Shown here piece by piece: positions 10,699 to 19,795 of a DNA stretch of 64,000 bases. Under the pieces are notes generated by a model. That model was not told the origin of the DNA. It did no database searches and saw only the letters and a program-made list of their open reading frames with translations. This DNA is from Methylomonas koyamae (lineage in GTDB: Bacteria > Pseudomonadota > Gammaproteobacteria > Methylococcales > Methylomonadaceae): positions 1-64,000 of the forward strand of contig NZ_LUUK01000182.1 of the NCBI RefSeq assembly GCF_001644025.1. Reading direction: 5' to 3'. The position numbers and the translations under genes were made by a program. Each line of letters starts with the position of its first letter. Within the stretch, counting starts at the first letter, position 1.

Positions 10699-12057
10699 AT
10701 GAACTGGTTCACGCGCCTCTTCAAAAAAACGCCGCCGCCAACGTCTTCGGCGCCAACCAACATCGCCGCGAAAAACGTAAACATACCGGTGGAAATACCG
10801 GGCGTGACACCGCCGATGTCGACGCTCAAACAATCCCTGCCTCCGGCGGAACTCAAGCAATTCGTCCCTCTACGCAATCTCGACGATGCCCATTTGGCCG
10901 CGCTGCCGCGCAAAACCCTCCGCTACGCCAAACATTCTGTGATTTTCACCTTCGACCAGCGCACCGACAGCGTGTTTTATTTAGTGCGAGGGCGGCTCAG
11001 CATGCAACCCGACAGCGACAGCAGCTACGAAATCGTCGCCGACACCCCGCGAGCCCATCTGCCGTTAAACAGCGCCACGCGTTGCGGCGCCACCGCCACC
11101 GCGCTCGACGACGTCTTGATCCTGGAAGTCTCGATAGAGCTGAACCGGCTATGGTCCGACCACTGCCGAGAATCGACCAGCTGTGTTGAACTGGTGGATA
11201 TCGAACTCCCCGAGTCGTTGAACGGCCACCAGTTCTTTATCAGCTTTGCCCAAGCCTACCGGGAAAATCAGTTAAGGTTGCCCTCGTTACCCGACGTCGC
11301 GCTTAAACTCAAGGAAGCGATGCGCAAGGAGATAGGGATAGCCGACGCCGTCGAAATTATTCAACTCGATCCGCCCATCGTCGCCAAACTGATTCAGGTT
11401 GCCAACAGCGCTCTGTATTCCACCGGCAACACGATCCACAATTGCCACGACGCGGTATCGCGCATCGGCCTCAACGCGACTCGCAACTTGGTTCTCGGCA
11501 TCAGCTTGAAGCAACTGTTCCATTGCAAGGATCCTGCGCTGATGAAAGCCATGCAAGCGTTATGGCGTAGCAGTTTGTACGTCTCCAGCCTCAGCTTCGT
11601 GCTGGCCCAGGCGTGCAGCCGCATCAACCCGGAAGACGCATTGCTGGCCGGCTTGGTCGCCGACATTGGCGCGATACCGCTACTGCATTTTGCCGAGCAC
11701 TTCCCGGACGCCAGCCCCAGCCTGGAGGAGTTACAAGCCTCGCTAACCTATCTGCGCGCTCCGGTCGGCACTCTGGTACTGCATACCTTGGGCTTCTCTG
11801 AAACCCTAACCGGCATTCCGCCGCTCGCCGAAAATTGGCTGTATGACAGCGGCCCGGAACTGACGCTGAGCGACATTGTCATGCTAGCCAAATTACACAG
11901 CTATTTCGGTAGCGGCAAATCCCGCGACCTACCCTATATTTGCTCGATACCGGCCTACGCCAAACTCAGCGAGGGCAAGCTCAACCCCGATTTTTCGCTT
12001 TCCGTGTTACAAAAGGCTCAGGCCCGCGTGCAGGCGGCGATGCAACTGTTATCCTGA
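10699..12057 (+). CDS. HDOD signalling protein with cyclic-nucleotide-binding-like N-terminus (paralogue 3)
   Basis: 452 residues, the longest of the three tandem paralogues because of a Pro/Thr-rich stretch at about residues 10-45. The beta-roll is seen in YAKHSVIFTFDQRTDSVFYL. The HDOD domain follows with LPSLPDVALKLKEAMRKE, AVEIIQLDPPIVAKLIQVAN, DAVSRIGLNATRNLVLGISL and EDALLAGLVADIGAIPLLHF. The HDOD part is closer to paralogue 1 (shared RIGLNATR) than to paralogue 2. prlC starts 29 nt after the stop. Confidence 0.88.
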   Translation: MNWFTRLFKKTPPPTSSAPTNIAAKNVNIPVEIPGVTPPMSTLKQSLPPAELKQFVPLRNLDDAHLAALPRKTLRYAKHSVIFTFDQRTDSVFYLVRGRLSMQPDSDSSYEIVADTPRAHLPLNSATRCGATATALDDVLILEVSIELNRLWSDHCRESTSCVELVDIELPESLNGHQFFISFAQAYRENQLRLPSLPDVALKLKEAMRKEIGIADAVEIIQLDPPIVAKLIQVANSALYSTGNTIHNCHDAVSRIGLNATRNLVLGISLKQLFHCKDPALMKAMQALWRSSLYVSSLSFVLAQACSRINPEDALLAGLVADIGAIPLLHFAEHFPDASPSLEELQASLTYLRAPVGTLVLHTLGFSETLTGIPPLAENWLYDSGPELTLSDIVMLAKLHSYFGSGKSRDLPYICSIPAYAKLSEGKLNPDFSLSVLQKAQARVQAAMQLLS

Positions 12058-12086
12058 TTTTTTCCGATTACTTTCCGGCTACCGTA

Positions 12087-14177
12087 ATGACCAATCCTTT
12101 ATTAGAACGTACCGAACTCCCGCAATTTTCCAAAATTCTGCCCGAACATGTCGAACCGGCGATCGATCAATTACTGGCCAATGCTCGCGCCGCCATTGAT
12201 ACCCAGCTAGCAGGCGGCGGCCCCTACACTTGGCATAACCTGATCGAGCCCATCGAGGAAGCCGAAGACCGCTTGAACAAGGCTTGGTCGCCGGTCAGCC
12301 ACATGAATTCGGTCGTGAACAGCGACGCCATGCGCGACGCCTACAACGCCTGCCTTGGCAAACTCAGCGCCTACGCCACCGAAACCGGCCAAAACAAGGC
12401 GCTGCAACAAGCCTACAAAGCCATTCGCGACAGCGATGAATTCGCCAATCTCGAACCCGCCCAACAAAAGATTATCGATAACGCACTACGCGATTTTCAT
12501 TTGTCCGGTGTCGACCTTCCAGCCGAGCAACAAGCGCGCTACAAGGAGATCAGTCAGCAACTGTCCAAGTTGGCCAGCCAGTTCGAGGAAAACCTGCTCG
12601 ACGCCACCAACGCCTGGCACAAGCAAATTACCCATCTCGACGATTTGGCCGGCCTGCCCGAGTCGGCCATCGCCCAAGCCAAGCAGGCTGCCGAAGCCGA
12701 AGGCAAGGACGGCTGGTTGATCAATCTACAATTTCCGTCCTATCTGGCGATCATGACCTACGCCGACAATCGGGAACTGCGGCGCGAGCATTACGAAGCC
12801 TTCTGCACCCGCGCATCCGACCAAGGTCCACACGCCGGCCAATGGGACAACACCGACATCATGGAGCAGATTTTGGCTCTGCGCCACGAAAAGGCCCAAT
12901 TGCTGGGATTCAGCAATTACGCGGAATATTCACTGGCCACCAAAATGGCCAAGTCCACCGACGATGTGGTCAAATTTCTGGAAGACCTGGCCGACAAATC
13001 CTGGCGCCAGGCGCGCCGCGACCTGACCGAGCTGAAGGAATACGCCGCCCAGGAACACGGCCTGCACGATCTGCAAGCCTGGGACATCGGCTACTACTCG
13101 GAAAAAATGCGCCAGCACTGCTATCAATTGTCGCAAGAAGAAGTGAAGACCTACTTTCCGGACAATAAAGTCGTACCCGGCTTGTTCGCGATCGTCGAAC
13201 GCCTGTATGGTCTGCAAATCAGCGAAATCCGGGAGTTCGACGCCTGGCACCCGGATGTACGCTTTTATCAAATTGTCGACAAGGACGGCGCACTACGCGG
13301 CCGCTTCTTCCTGGACTTGTACGCCCGCGCCAAGAAGCGCGGCGGCGCCTGGATGGACGATTGCGTCTGCCGCAAGAAAACCTCGACCGGCCTGCAAACG
13401 CCAGTCGCCTACCTGACCTGCAACTTCACGCCGCCGATCGCCAGGGATGGTGGGAGTGCGGTAACGAGTATGGAACTCGTACCGCCGACCGGCAACGACC
13501 CCGCCCTGCTAACCCACGACGAAGTGGAAACCCTGTTCCACGAATTCGGCCACGGTCTGCATCACATGCTGACCCGGATCGACCACCTCGGCGTGTCCGG
13601 CATCAACGGCGTGGAATGGGACGCGGTGGAACTGCCCAGCCAGTTCATGGAAAACTGGTGCTGGGACAGGGAAGCCCTGGGCCTGATTTCCGGCCATTAC
13701 CAAACCGGAGAGGCATTGCCGGATGCGCTGTACGATAAGATGCTCGCCGCGAAAAACTTTCAGGCCGGCATGATGATGGTGCGGCAACTGGAATTCAGCC
13801 TGTTCGACTTCAAAATTCACCAGCACTACGACCCGGCCAAGGGAGGACGGATTTATCAAACCTTGCAGCAAGTGCGCGAGCAAGTCGCGGTGGTCAAGCC
13901 GCCCGAATTCAACCGCTTCGCCCACAGCTTCTCGCACATCTTCGCGGGCGGTTACGCGGCCGGTTATTACAGCTATAAATGGGCGGAAGTCCTGTCGGCC
14001 GACGCCTTCTCGCTGTTCGAGGAAAAAGGCATTTTCGACCGCGCTACCGGTGAATCCTTCCTGCGCAATATCCTGGAACAAGGCGGCAGCAGCGACGCAA
14101 TGACTTTATTTAAAAACTTCCGCGGCCGCGAACCGCGGATTGACGCCTTGCTACGGCACAACGGGATTGCCGCTTAG
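12087..14177 (+). CDS. prlC: Oligopeptidase A (M3 family zinc metallopeptidase)
   Basis: Cytoplasmic zinc oligopeptidase that degrades short peptides, including cleaved signal peptides. 696 residues, matching E. coli PrlC (about 680). The catalytic HExxH is H485-E-F-G-H489 in ETLFHEFGHGLHHML, and the third zinc ligand lies in GINGVEWDAVELPSQFMEN. The C-terminal FSHIFAGGYAAGYYSYKWAE is an M3 hallmark. The ATG at 12087 gives the typical M-T-N-P-L-L start; the frame is open further upstream inside the HDOD gene but that part is not family-like. Confidence 0.96.
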   Translation: MTNPLLERTELPQFSKILPEHVEPAIDQLLANARAAIDTQLAGGGPYTWHNLIEPIEEAEDRLNKAWSPVSHMNSVVNSDAMRDAYNACLGKLSAYATETGQNKALQQAYKAIRDSDEFANLEPAQQKIIDNALRDFHLSGVDLPAEQQARYKEISQQLSKLASQFEENLLDATNAWHKQITHLDDLAGLPESAIAQAKQAAEAEGKDGWLINLQFPSYLAIMTYADNRELRREHYEAFCTRASDQGPHAGQWDNTDIMEQILALRHEKAQLLGFSNYAEYSLATKMAKSTDDVVKFLEDLADKSWRQARRDLTELKEYAAQEHGLHDLQAWDIGYYSEKMRQHCYQLSQEEVKTYFPDNKVVPGLFAIVERLYGLQISEIREFDAWHPDVRFYQIVDKDGALRGRFFLDLYARAKKRGGAWMDDCVCRKKTSTGLQTPVAYLTCNFTPPIARDGGSAVTSMELVPPTGNDPALLTHDEVETLFHEFGHGLHHMLTRIDHLGVSGINGVEWDAVELPSQFMENWCWDREALGLISGHYQTGEALPDALYDKMLAAKNFQAGMMMVRQLEFSLFDFKIHQHYDPAKGGRIYQTLQQVREQVAVVKPPEFNRFAHSFSHIFAGGYAAGYYSYKWAEVLSADAFSLFEEKGIFDRATGESFLRNILEQGGSSDAMTLFKNFRGREPRIDALLRHNGIAA

Positions 14178-14521
14178 CGACGGCAGCGTGAACCAGGCTG
14201 GTCGAGAACCCGTTAGTCAAGAACCGGTCGTTCGCAATCGAACTGAACCGGTTCGGACAGTTCTCACCGCCGGCACTCCCCCGTTTGTAAGACATGCTTT
14301 GATCGCCTGAAACTTGAATCGAGAGAATCTCGGCTACCTGAAACTCAGACCATCTGCCGTTGGGAATACAGGCGGCGATCACTACCCACAGCCTCGCCAA
14401 GCCGCACCGCCTCGTGTCGGCACATCGCGAGCTACCGCGCACCGGGTCCGACCAGCGCGCTGGCGTTTTTCAAAGGGCGTAAGCAGCGTTAAGCCTGGCT
14501 GTCCACGATGCAACGGCCAAC
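14178..14521. other. Convergent intergenic region with a large hairpin
   Basis: 344 nt between the converging ends of prlC and alr. A nested inverted repeat at 14221-14254 pairs GAACCGG with CCGGTTC outside and GTTCG with CGAAC inside. It has no T-tract on either side, so it is not a standard intrinsic terminator, though it could act in both directions. No credible gene was seen here. Confidence 0.4.
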
Positions 14522-15667
14522 TCAACCGGCCATGGTCGTCGCGGAGACAAAAGTTTCCGCCGGGCTTCGTTCTATCACTTGCACCCGCTGGGTAATCCCG
14601 CAGAGTAAGGTATAAGGTATCGTGTCGGCGTGACGGGCGATTTCCTCGACCGGCAAGGCCTCGCCCCACAACGTGACCGGATCGCCGGGCTGGGCGTCCG
14701 GCTGGCTATTAAGATCGACGGTGATCATGTCCATCGATACCCGACCTATCAATGACACCCGCCGACCATTGACCAGTACTGGCGCGCCGCTTTGAGTGTG
14801 GCGGTGGTAGCCGTCCCCGTAGCCTATCGACACCACCCCAAGCCGGGTCGGTTGCCGGCAAGTCCAGGTGCCGCTGTAACCGACCGATTCGCCGGCGGCC
14901 ACGTACTTGACCGCGATCAACCGCGAATGCAGACTCATCACCGGCCGTAGACCGAAATCCGCGCCGGTTTTACCGGCAAACGGCGAGCAGCCGTACAGCA
15001 TCAATCCCGGCCTGACCCAATCCCCCCCCCTAACCTGTGCCGAGTTGGAAGACACGTTGGGCCAGCCAATGATGCCGGCCGAATTAGCGATACTACGCTG
15101 ACCGGGGAAGTCTTTGACCGCATGGTTGAATACGTCGATCTGGCGGCGGGTTTTGTCGTCGAGCAAGTCGTCGGCGTTGGCGAAATGGGTAATCAGATTG
15201 ATCGGTTGCGCGACGGCGACACAATCGGCCAGCGCCTGATAAGCGGCCAAAAAGTCGCCGCCCTTGAAACCCAGGCGGTTCATACCGGTATCCATTTTCA
15301 ACCAAACCGGTAATTTTTCGGATTCCGGCGCCAGTTGCCGCAAAATGCCGATTTGCTGCGGCGTATGAATCACCGCCGCTAGTTTGTGGCGTACCATCAA
15401 ACGCAGCTCGTCCAGGCATACGAAGCCCTGCAAGACCGTAATCGCTTGCGTGAATCCGGCCTCGCGCAAGCGCACGCCTTCGTCGACCCGCGCCACCGCG
15501 AAACCGTCGGCCTCGGCCAACGCCGCCGCCACTCTATCCATACCGTGGCCGTAGCCGTTGGCCTTGATCACGGCCATGATCCGGTTGTTCGGCGCATAAC
15601 GTTTAACCTGGGCCAGATTGTGGCGGGCGGCGTCCAGATCCAGATGCACGTAAGCGGCCGGCGTCAT
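14522..15667 (-). CDS. alr: Alanine racemase
   Basis: PLP enzyme interconverting L- and D-alanine for peptidoglycan. 381 residues. The PLP lysine is K35 in MAVIKANGYGHGMDR and the opposite catalytic tyrosine lies in VVSIGYGDGYHRH. LRPVMSLHSRLIAVK and LIGRVSMDMITVDL are also family-typical. The start overlaps the dnaB stop by 4 nt; alr next to dnaB is a common gammaproteobacterial order. The codons for R-G-G-D contain a run of nine G on the coding strand (15022-15030), a possible slippage site. The frame is intact here. Confidence 0.95.
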   Translation of the reverse strand: MTPAAYVHLDLDAARHNLAQVKRYAPNNRIMAVIKANGYGHGMDRVAAALAEADGFAVARVDEGVRLREAGFTQAITVLQGFVCLDELRLMVRHKLAAVIHTPQQIGILRQLAPESEKLPVWLKMDTGMNRLGFKGGDFLAAYQALADCVAVAQPINLITHFANADDLLDDKTRRQIDVFNHAVKDFPGQRSIANSAGIIGWPNVSSNSAQVRGGDWVRPGLMLYGCSPFAGKTGADFGLRPVMSLHSRLIAVKYVAAGESVGYSGTWTCRQPTRLGVVSIGYGDGYHRHTQSGAPVLVNGRRVSLIGRVSMDMITVDLNSQPDAQPGDPVTLWGEALPVEEIARHADTIPYTLLCGITQRVQVIERSPAETFVSATTMAG

Positions 15668-17058
15668 TCGTAATCCTCGCTACCGGTATAAACGCCCGCG
15701 AAGTTTTCGAAGCGGGTGTATTGGCCGAGGAAGGTCAGTCGCACCGTGCCTAGCGGACCGTTCCGCTGCTTGCCGATGATGACTTCGGCTATACCTTTGT
15801 CCGGACTGTCCTCGTGATACACCTCGTCGCGATACACGAAAATGATCAAATCGGCATCCTGCTCGATCGCGCCGGATTCGCGCAAGTCCGACATCACCGG
15901 CCGCTTGTTTGGACGTTGCTCCAGATTCCGGTTAAGCTGCGATAGCGCGATCACCGGCACGTTGAGCTCCTTGGCCAGCGCCTTCAGGCCGCGCGAGATG
16001 TCGGAAATCTGCTGCACCCGGTTATCGCCGCTGGACGGCGATTGCATCAATTGCAAATAGTCGAGCACGATCAAGCCCAGTTGGCCGTGTTCGCGGGTCA
16101 GCCTGCGGGCGCGGGAACGCACCTCGGTCGGCGTCAGCGCCGGGGTGTCGTCGATAAACATTTTGGTCTCGGCCAACAGATTGATCGCCGAGGTCAAGCG
16201 CGGCCAGTCGTCGTCGTCCAGTTTGCCGGTCCTCACCTTGTGCTGATCGATCCGGCCCAGCGACGACATCATCCGCATCGCCAGCGCTTCGCCCGGCATC
16301 TCCATACTGAATACGGCGACCGGCATCCCGCTTTTCAAAGCCACGTTTTCGGCCATGTTCATCGCGATCGTGGTCTTGCCCATCGAAGGCCTTCCGGCGA
16401 CGATAATCAAGTCGGACGGTTGCAGTCCGGAAGTTTTTTCGTCGAGGTCGGTGAAGCCGGTACTGGCGCCGGTGATGTCGCCGTCCTGCTCGTACAGCAT
16501 TTCGATCTTGTCCACCGCCTTGGCCAGCAAGGATTTGATCGACGCAAAACCGCCTTGACCGCGTTGGCGTTGCTCGGCGATTTCGAATACCTTGCGCTCG
16601 GCGTTTTCCAGCAAATCGGCAGTTTCCCGACCCTCGGTGGTGAAGGCCGAGTCGGAAATTTCGGTACCGACATGAATCAGCTGCCGCAAGACCGAGCGGT
16701 CGCGGACGATGTTGGCATAGGCGACGATATTGGCGGCGCTGGGCGTGTCGCGCGCCAGTGAAGCCAGATACGCGAGGCCGCCGCCGTCCTGCAGTTCGCC
16801 GGTGGCTTCCAAGACTTCCGAAATCGTCACGACATCGAACGGATCCTGTTTCTCGGCCAATTGAGCAATCGCGCGAAAGATCAAACGGTGATCACGCCGA
16901 TAGAAATCGCCCTCGACGATTTTATCGGCCACCGAATCCCAGGTGCGATTATCCAGCAGCAGGCCACCCAGCACGGATTGTTCGGCCTGGATCGAATGCG
17001 GCGGGACTTTCAGAGACTCGACGGCTTGATCGGGAGAAAAGTAATAATCTTCGGACAT
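15664..17058 (-). CDS. dnaB: Replicative DNA helicase DnaB
   Basis: Hexameric 5'-3' helicase of the replication fork. 464 residues. The N-terminal DnaB domain (PPHSIQAEQSVLGGLLLDNR, about 17-36) is followed by the RecA-like ATPase. Walker A is GRPSMGKTTIAMN, Walker B is LIVLDYLQLM, and the DnaB-specific SQLNRNLEQRPNKRPVMSDL and RESGAIEQDADLIIFVYRDE follow. No intein is present. It is coupled to alr by a 4-nt overlap. Confidence 0.97.
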   Translation of the reverse strand: MSEDYYFSPDQAVESLKVPPHSIQAEQSVLGGLLLDNRTWDSVADKIVEGDFYRRDHRLIFRAIAQLAEKQDPFDVVTISEVLEATGELQDGGGLAYLASLARDTPSAANIVAYANIVRDRSVLRQLIHVGTEISDSAFTTEGRETADLLENAERKVFEIAEQRQRGQGGFASIKSLLAKAVDKIEMLYEQDGDITGASTGFTDLDEKTSGLQPSDLIIVAGRPSMGKTTIAMNMAENVALKSGMPVAVFSMEMPGEALAMRMMSSLGRIDQHKVRTGKLDDDDWPRLTSAINLLAETKMFIDDTPALTPTEVRSRARRLTREHGQLGLIVLDYLQLMQSPSSGDNRVQQISDISRGLKALAKELNVPVIALSQLNRNLEQRPNKRPVMSDLRESGAIEQDADLIIFVYRDEVYHEDSPDKGIAEVIIGKQRNGPLGTVRLTFLGQYTRFENFAGVYTGSEDYE

Positions 17059-17332
17059 GGCAACGGAAAGGGCGAATACTGGCCGTGCATTATAACCGGC
17101 TAACTACTCGGACAGACTGATGGCGACGACCTCGCATGCCGACGGAAAATGCAAAGTATATCGTTCGGCGAGTAGGCCGCGTACCAATACATCTCGGACG
17201 ACTAGCGGTTTCAATTTTGTCAGGGCCTACCCACATCTCACCGGCAATTGACCACCAACAACGCTACGACCGCTGTTTTGCGCTACGTCTTCCTTTAGCA
17301 GCCAAGCTCGGCTTTCTCGGACTCTAGGGCAC
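17059..17332. other. Intergenic region upstream of dnaB, no gene recognised
   Basis: 274 nt between the dnaB start and the terminator at 17333. The dnaB promoter should lie in the first part on the minus strand, but no convincing -35/-10 pair was picked out. Short open frames here have no ribosome-binding site or recognisable protein features. Confidence 0.5.
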
Positions 17333-17355
17333 AAAAAAGCCGGTTTCACCCGGCT
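17333..17355 (-). terminator. Rho-independent terminator of the 42-residue ORF
   Basis: On the minus strand AGCCGG and CCGGCT form a perfect 6-bp stem around a 6-nt loop (17338-17355), followed directly by five or six U residues. It lies about 60 nt past the stop of the small membrane-protein gene and before dnaB, isolating that short transcript. Confidence 0.85.
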
Positions 17356-17416
17356 GTTTGCTGATCTGCAATAATAGGCCCGTAGCCCTTTTGTATGAAT
17401 TGATTTTTGGTTAGCG

Positions 17417-17545
17417 TTATTGCTCAACCTCGATATCGCGCCAAGCTTCGACGGCAAACAACGCCAGTTCTTTCACCACTGTAAGAATAAATCTGACCGC
17501 GCCGTAACCGAGCCCCGCCAAGATCAAGATAGCTAGTATTTTCAT
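17417..17545 (-). CDS. Small single-pass membrane protein (42 aa)
   Basis: An ATG at 17545 has a near-perfect GGGAGG ribosome-binding site 5 nt upstream and opens a 42-codon frame ending in TAA at 17417. The product starts M-K-I-L-A-I-L-I-L-A-G-L-G-Y-G, giving one transmembrane helix (about residues 3-25), then an amphipathic, acidic C-terminus ending in D-I-E-V-E-Q. A strong terminator follows, so the gene has its own short transcript unit. A longer overlapping frame without ATG (from a TTG at 17660) has no ribosome-binding site. Function unknown. Confidence 0.65.
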   Translation of the reverse strand: MKILAILILAGLGYGAVRFILTVVKELALFAVEAWRDIEVEQ

Positions 17546-17921
17546 AGTACCTCCCAATTAAAGCCTCCCGTTTGGCGAGTTTGCCACTTTCCCGATAAAA
17601 CTCAATAGCCCCTTTCAGGGGTTTTGGCAACACAATCAATGAAGTACAACAACAATACAATTTAAAACAAGCCGTTAAAATTCATTGTTAAAGTAAATTA
17701 AATTTCAACATCTCGCGGAAGTTTTCCGATTTTTGGCTACGCCGGACCGGATTGCGGCATTTTTGCCGGAATCGGATACAAAGAAGATTCATCAATGCCA
17801 TCCGCGCCAATCGGCTCGACCGCGCCCCGCTGACCCGCCAACAGCGAAAAGTTTCCCGAGAAAAAATACTTGGCGTTAAAATCCGCGCCTTTAACCGCGT
17901 TGTCTATGGAGCAGCAGTCCG
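17546..17921. other. Divergent intergenic region with a GC hairpin
   Basis: 376 nt, AT-rich in its middle (17640-17710), between the small minus-strand ORF and the plus-strand YebC-family gene. Promoters for both must lie here. A CCCC-TTTCA-GGGG-TTTT element at 17609-17625 looks like a small plus-strand terminator, or a leader hairpin of the minus-strand small ORF. No further gene was recognised. Confidence 0.45.
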
Positions 17922-18638
17922 ATGGGTAGAGCCTACCAGAACAGAAAGGTGTCGATGGCCAAAACGGCCGATGCGAAGACCAAGGTATACAGCAAATACG
18001 GCCGCGAAATTTATGTCTGCGCCAAGTCCGGTGGCGTCGATCCGTCCGGCAATTTGACCTTACGCGGACTTATCGACCGGGCTAAAAAGGATCAGGTTCC
18101 CGGCCACGTCATCGACAAAGCCCTAGACAAAGCCAAGGGCGGCGGCGGCGAGGACTTCGCGCCGGCTCGCTATGAAGGTTTTGGCCCGGGCGGTTGCATG
18201 GTGATCGTCGATTGCTTGACCGACAATCCGAATCGCACGTTCGGCGACGTGCGCCTGTGTTTTACCAAAACCAAATGTAAGATAGGCACGCAGGGCACCG
18301 TCAGCCATATGTTCGATCACGCCGCGATTCTGGCGTTTCGCCACGATGACGAAGACAGCGTTCTCGAAGCCCTACTGAGCGCCGACGTCGATGTCAGCGA
18401 TATTGAAAACGACGAAGGCAAGTTAACGGTATTCACGCCGCAAGCCGACTATTTCAAAGCCAAGCAGGCGCTGACCGACTTGCTAGGTGAAATCGATTTC
18501 GAAGTCGATGAAATTCAGTTTTTACCGAAGGGTTCAACGCCGATCGCGGGCGACGACGCGGTGTTATTCGAAAAATTTTTAGATATGCTGAATGAACTGG
18601 ATGACGTGCAAAACGTTTATCACGACGCCGCCTATTGA
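17922..18638 (+). CDS. YebC/PmpR-family protein (YeeN-like)
   Basis: 238 residues. The family is defined by the N-terminal [20 protein letters not shown], then [20 protein letters not shown] and [20 protein letters not shown]. The conserved core continues with [19 protein letters not shown] and a C-terminal [20 protein letters not shown]. YebC-family proteins act as DNA-binding regulators and, in recent work on homologues, as ribosome-associated factors easing polyproline translation. The Y-S-K-Y-G-R-E-I-Y sequence is closer to the YeeN-like branch than to the RuvC-linked YebC branch. A GGAG lies 10 nt upstream of the ATG. Confidence 0.92.
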   Translation: MGRAYQNRKVSMAKTADAKTKVYSKYGREIYVCAKSGGVDPSGNLTLRGLIDRAKKDQVPGHVIDKALDKAKGGGGEDFAPARYEGFGPGGCMVIVDCLTDNPNRTFGDVRLCFTKTKCKIGTQGTVSHMFDHAAILAFRHDDEDSVLEALLSADVDVSDIENDEGKLTVFTPQADYFKAKQALTDLLGEIDFEVDEIQFLPKGSTPIAGDDAVLFEKFLDMLNELDDVQNVYHDAAY

Positions 18639-18657
18639 CCGCGAGGAATCGGGAAAA

Positions 18658-18684
18658 AACTGCGGCAATTTGTCGCAGTTTTTC
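18658..18684 (+). terminator. Rho-independent terminator of the YebC-family gene
   Basis: AACTGCG...CGCAGTT inverted repeat with five T residues after it, starting about 20 nt past the stop codon. The stem is also flanked by A residues on the other side, so it may work in both directions. Confidence 0.8.
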
Positions 18685-18759
18685 TGGACAACCCGGTTTT
18701 AATCTCTTAGAATGCATTCACCTTGAATTAGGTCGATGCGATTGGCAAGAATCGTCATC

Positions 18760-18901
18760 TTTCAACGGGGGAGGAGAGCGGCCAGTTCGCTGGTAAAACA
18801 ACAACAATAAGCGCAGCAAGTTAAGCTGTCGAAATCAATTCGACAGACGTCCAAAACACAATAATAAACCGGACGAAGCCCGCGATATGCGGGCTTTTTT
18901 A
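18760..18901 (+). ncRNA. Candidate structured small RNA with its own terminator
   Basis: About 140 nt with three successive stem-loops on the plus strand and no reading frame. The first is CCAG-UUCG-CUGG (18782-18793), a stable UUCG tetraloop. The second is a perfect 8-bp stem CTGTCGAA/TTCGACAG with a 5-nt loop (18826-18846). The third is a terminator stem AGCCCGC/GCGGGCT followed by at least six T (18877-18901). The A-rich single-stranded linkers (AAAACAACAACAATAA) would suit Hfq or target binding. Candidate promoter elements TTGAAT (18723) and AAGAAT (18747) are spaced 18 nt. No known RNA family was recognised. Confidence 0.5.
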
Positions 18902-18984
18902 TGCCCCGAGCAAAATCAGCGAAAAAAATGAAAATCGCTAGCACGCCGGAACGACCGAAATCGCTGTTCTCATCCGCTATGTTT

Positions 18985-19362
18985 TCACGAAAGCTCGCCC
19001 AGACAATCGAACGCCAAATCGAGTAACACCGGCCGCATCGCGGCCGCACTGCCTAAATGCTCGGCAATCAGAATTTCGACCTCCGGCGCCTGACAGCGCA
19101 TGCCCTCCACTTGCGCCGGAATATCGATGCCAACATGACGACCGGCCGCCAAAAAGTAAGGTAAGACGACAATACGCCGCGCGCCGGCCGCAATTTGCCT
19201 ACGTAAACCGTCCGAGATGCTCGGTTCGGCAATTTCCAGGAATGCGCACGCGACACCGGCATAACGGCTGCCGATGGCCAAGGTGTCCGCCAATCGACGA
19301 ATCTCGTCGTTAGCTTGTTCTAGGCGACTGCCGTGCGCGACCAGTAACAAGTGAGTGTTCAT
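18985..19362 (-). CDS. CbiX/SirB-type small sirohydrochlorin chelatase
   Basis: A 125-residue single-domain chelatase. It would insert cobalt or iron (or nickel) into sirohydrochlorin during corrinoid or sirohaem synthesis. The catalytic histidines are visible in LLLVAHGSRLEQAN (near residue 10) and in FLAAGRHVGIDIP (near residue 73). The ATG at 19362 was preferred over 19371 because it gives the usual M-x-T-H-L-L-L-V-A-H-G-S start. It is the short (CbiX-S) form, which acts as a homodimer. Metal specificity cannot be read from the sequence. Confidence 0.88.
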   Translation of the reverse strand: MNTHLLLVAHGSRLEQANDEIRRLADTLAIGSRYAGVACAFLEIAEPSISDGLRRQIAAGARRIVVLPYFLAAGRHVGIDIPAQVEGMRCQAPEVEILIAEHLGSAAAMRPVLLDLAFDCLGELS

Positions 19363-19795
19363 CGTTTTCATTCGATGTCCTTAGAGATTTGGTGGCGTCG
19401 CGACCCACTAACATACGTCGCGAACGGCGACACCAGGGAGGGAGAGGTTCCCGCGACAAAACCTGCGCATTGCTAGGCGTTCAGGCATTGATATCGGCAA
19501 ATTGGTCTACCGAGTACTGAGACGACACTCGTTTGAAACCTCCATTCCTCCCCCGGTCCGAACCTCGCCAGCAACCTTGTTCTTTGCGCCAGCGATGACA
19601 AAAGCACCGCAAAAGTTTCCGCCAGTGTGCCGCGATTGCAGACCGTTGCAGAGAAATTTTCCGCGCGCGATTCGCCTAACCGGCTCCGACGCCTACCATC
19701 CACCGAAACACCGGATAGGACTATACTGTCCGCAAACCCTGACGCCGTATCCTAAGCGGCGTTCGGCGTCTACCAACACCGATGAGACTTTCAAT
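19363..19795. other. Divergent intergenic region between cbiX and tssJ
   Basis: 433 nt. A TATACT hexamer at about 19721-19726 could be the -10 of a tssJ promoter, but no good -35 lies 16-18 nt before it. An imperfect inverted repeat (GGTGGCGTCGCGAC... / ...GTCGCGAACGGCGACACC) lies around 19391-19434. The tssJ frame is open upstream to 19502, but the residues before the lipoprotein signal are not protein-like. No gene was recognised. Confidence 0.4.

Noticed and set aside
14221-14254. Hairpin considered as a bidirectional terminator for prlC and alr
   Set aside because: No T-tract on either side, so recorded only as a hairpin.
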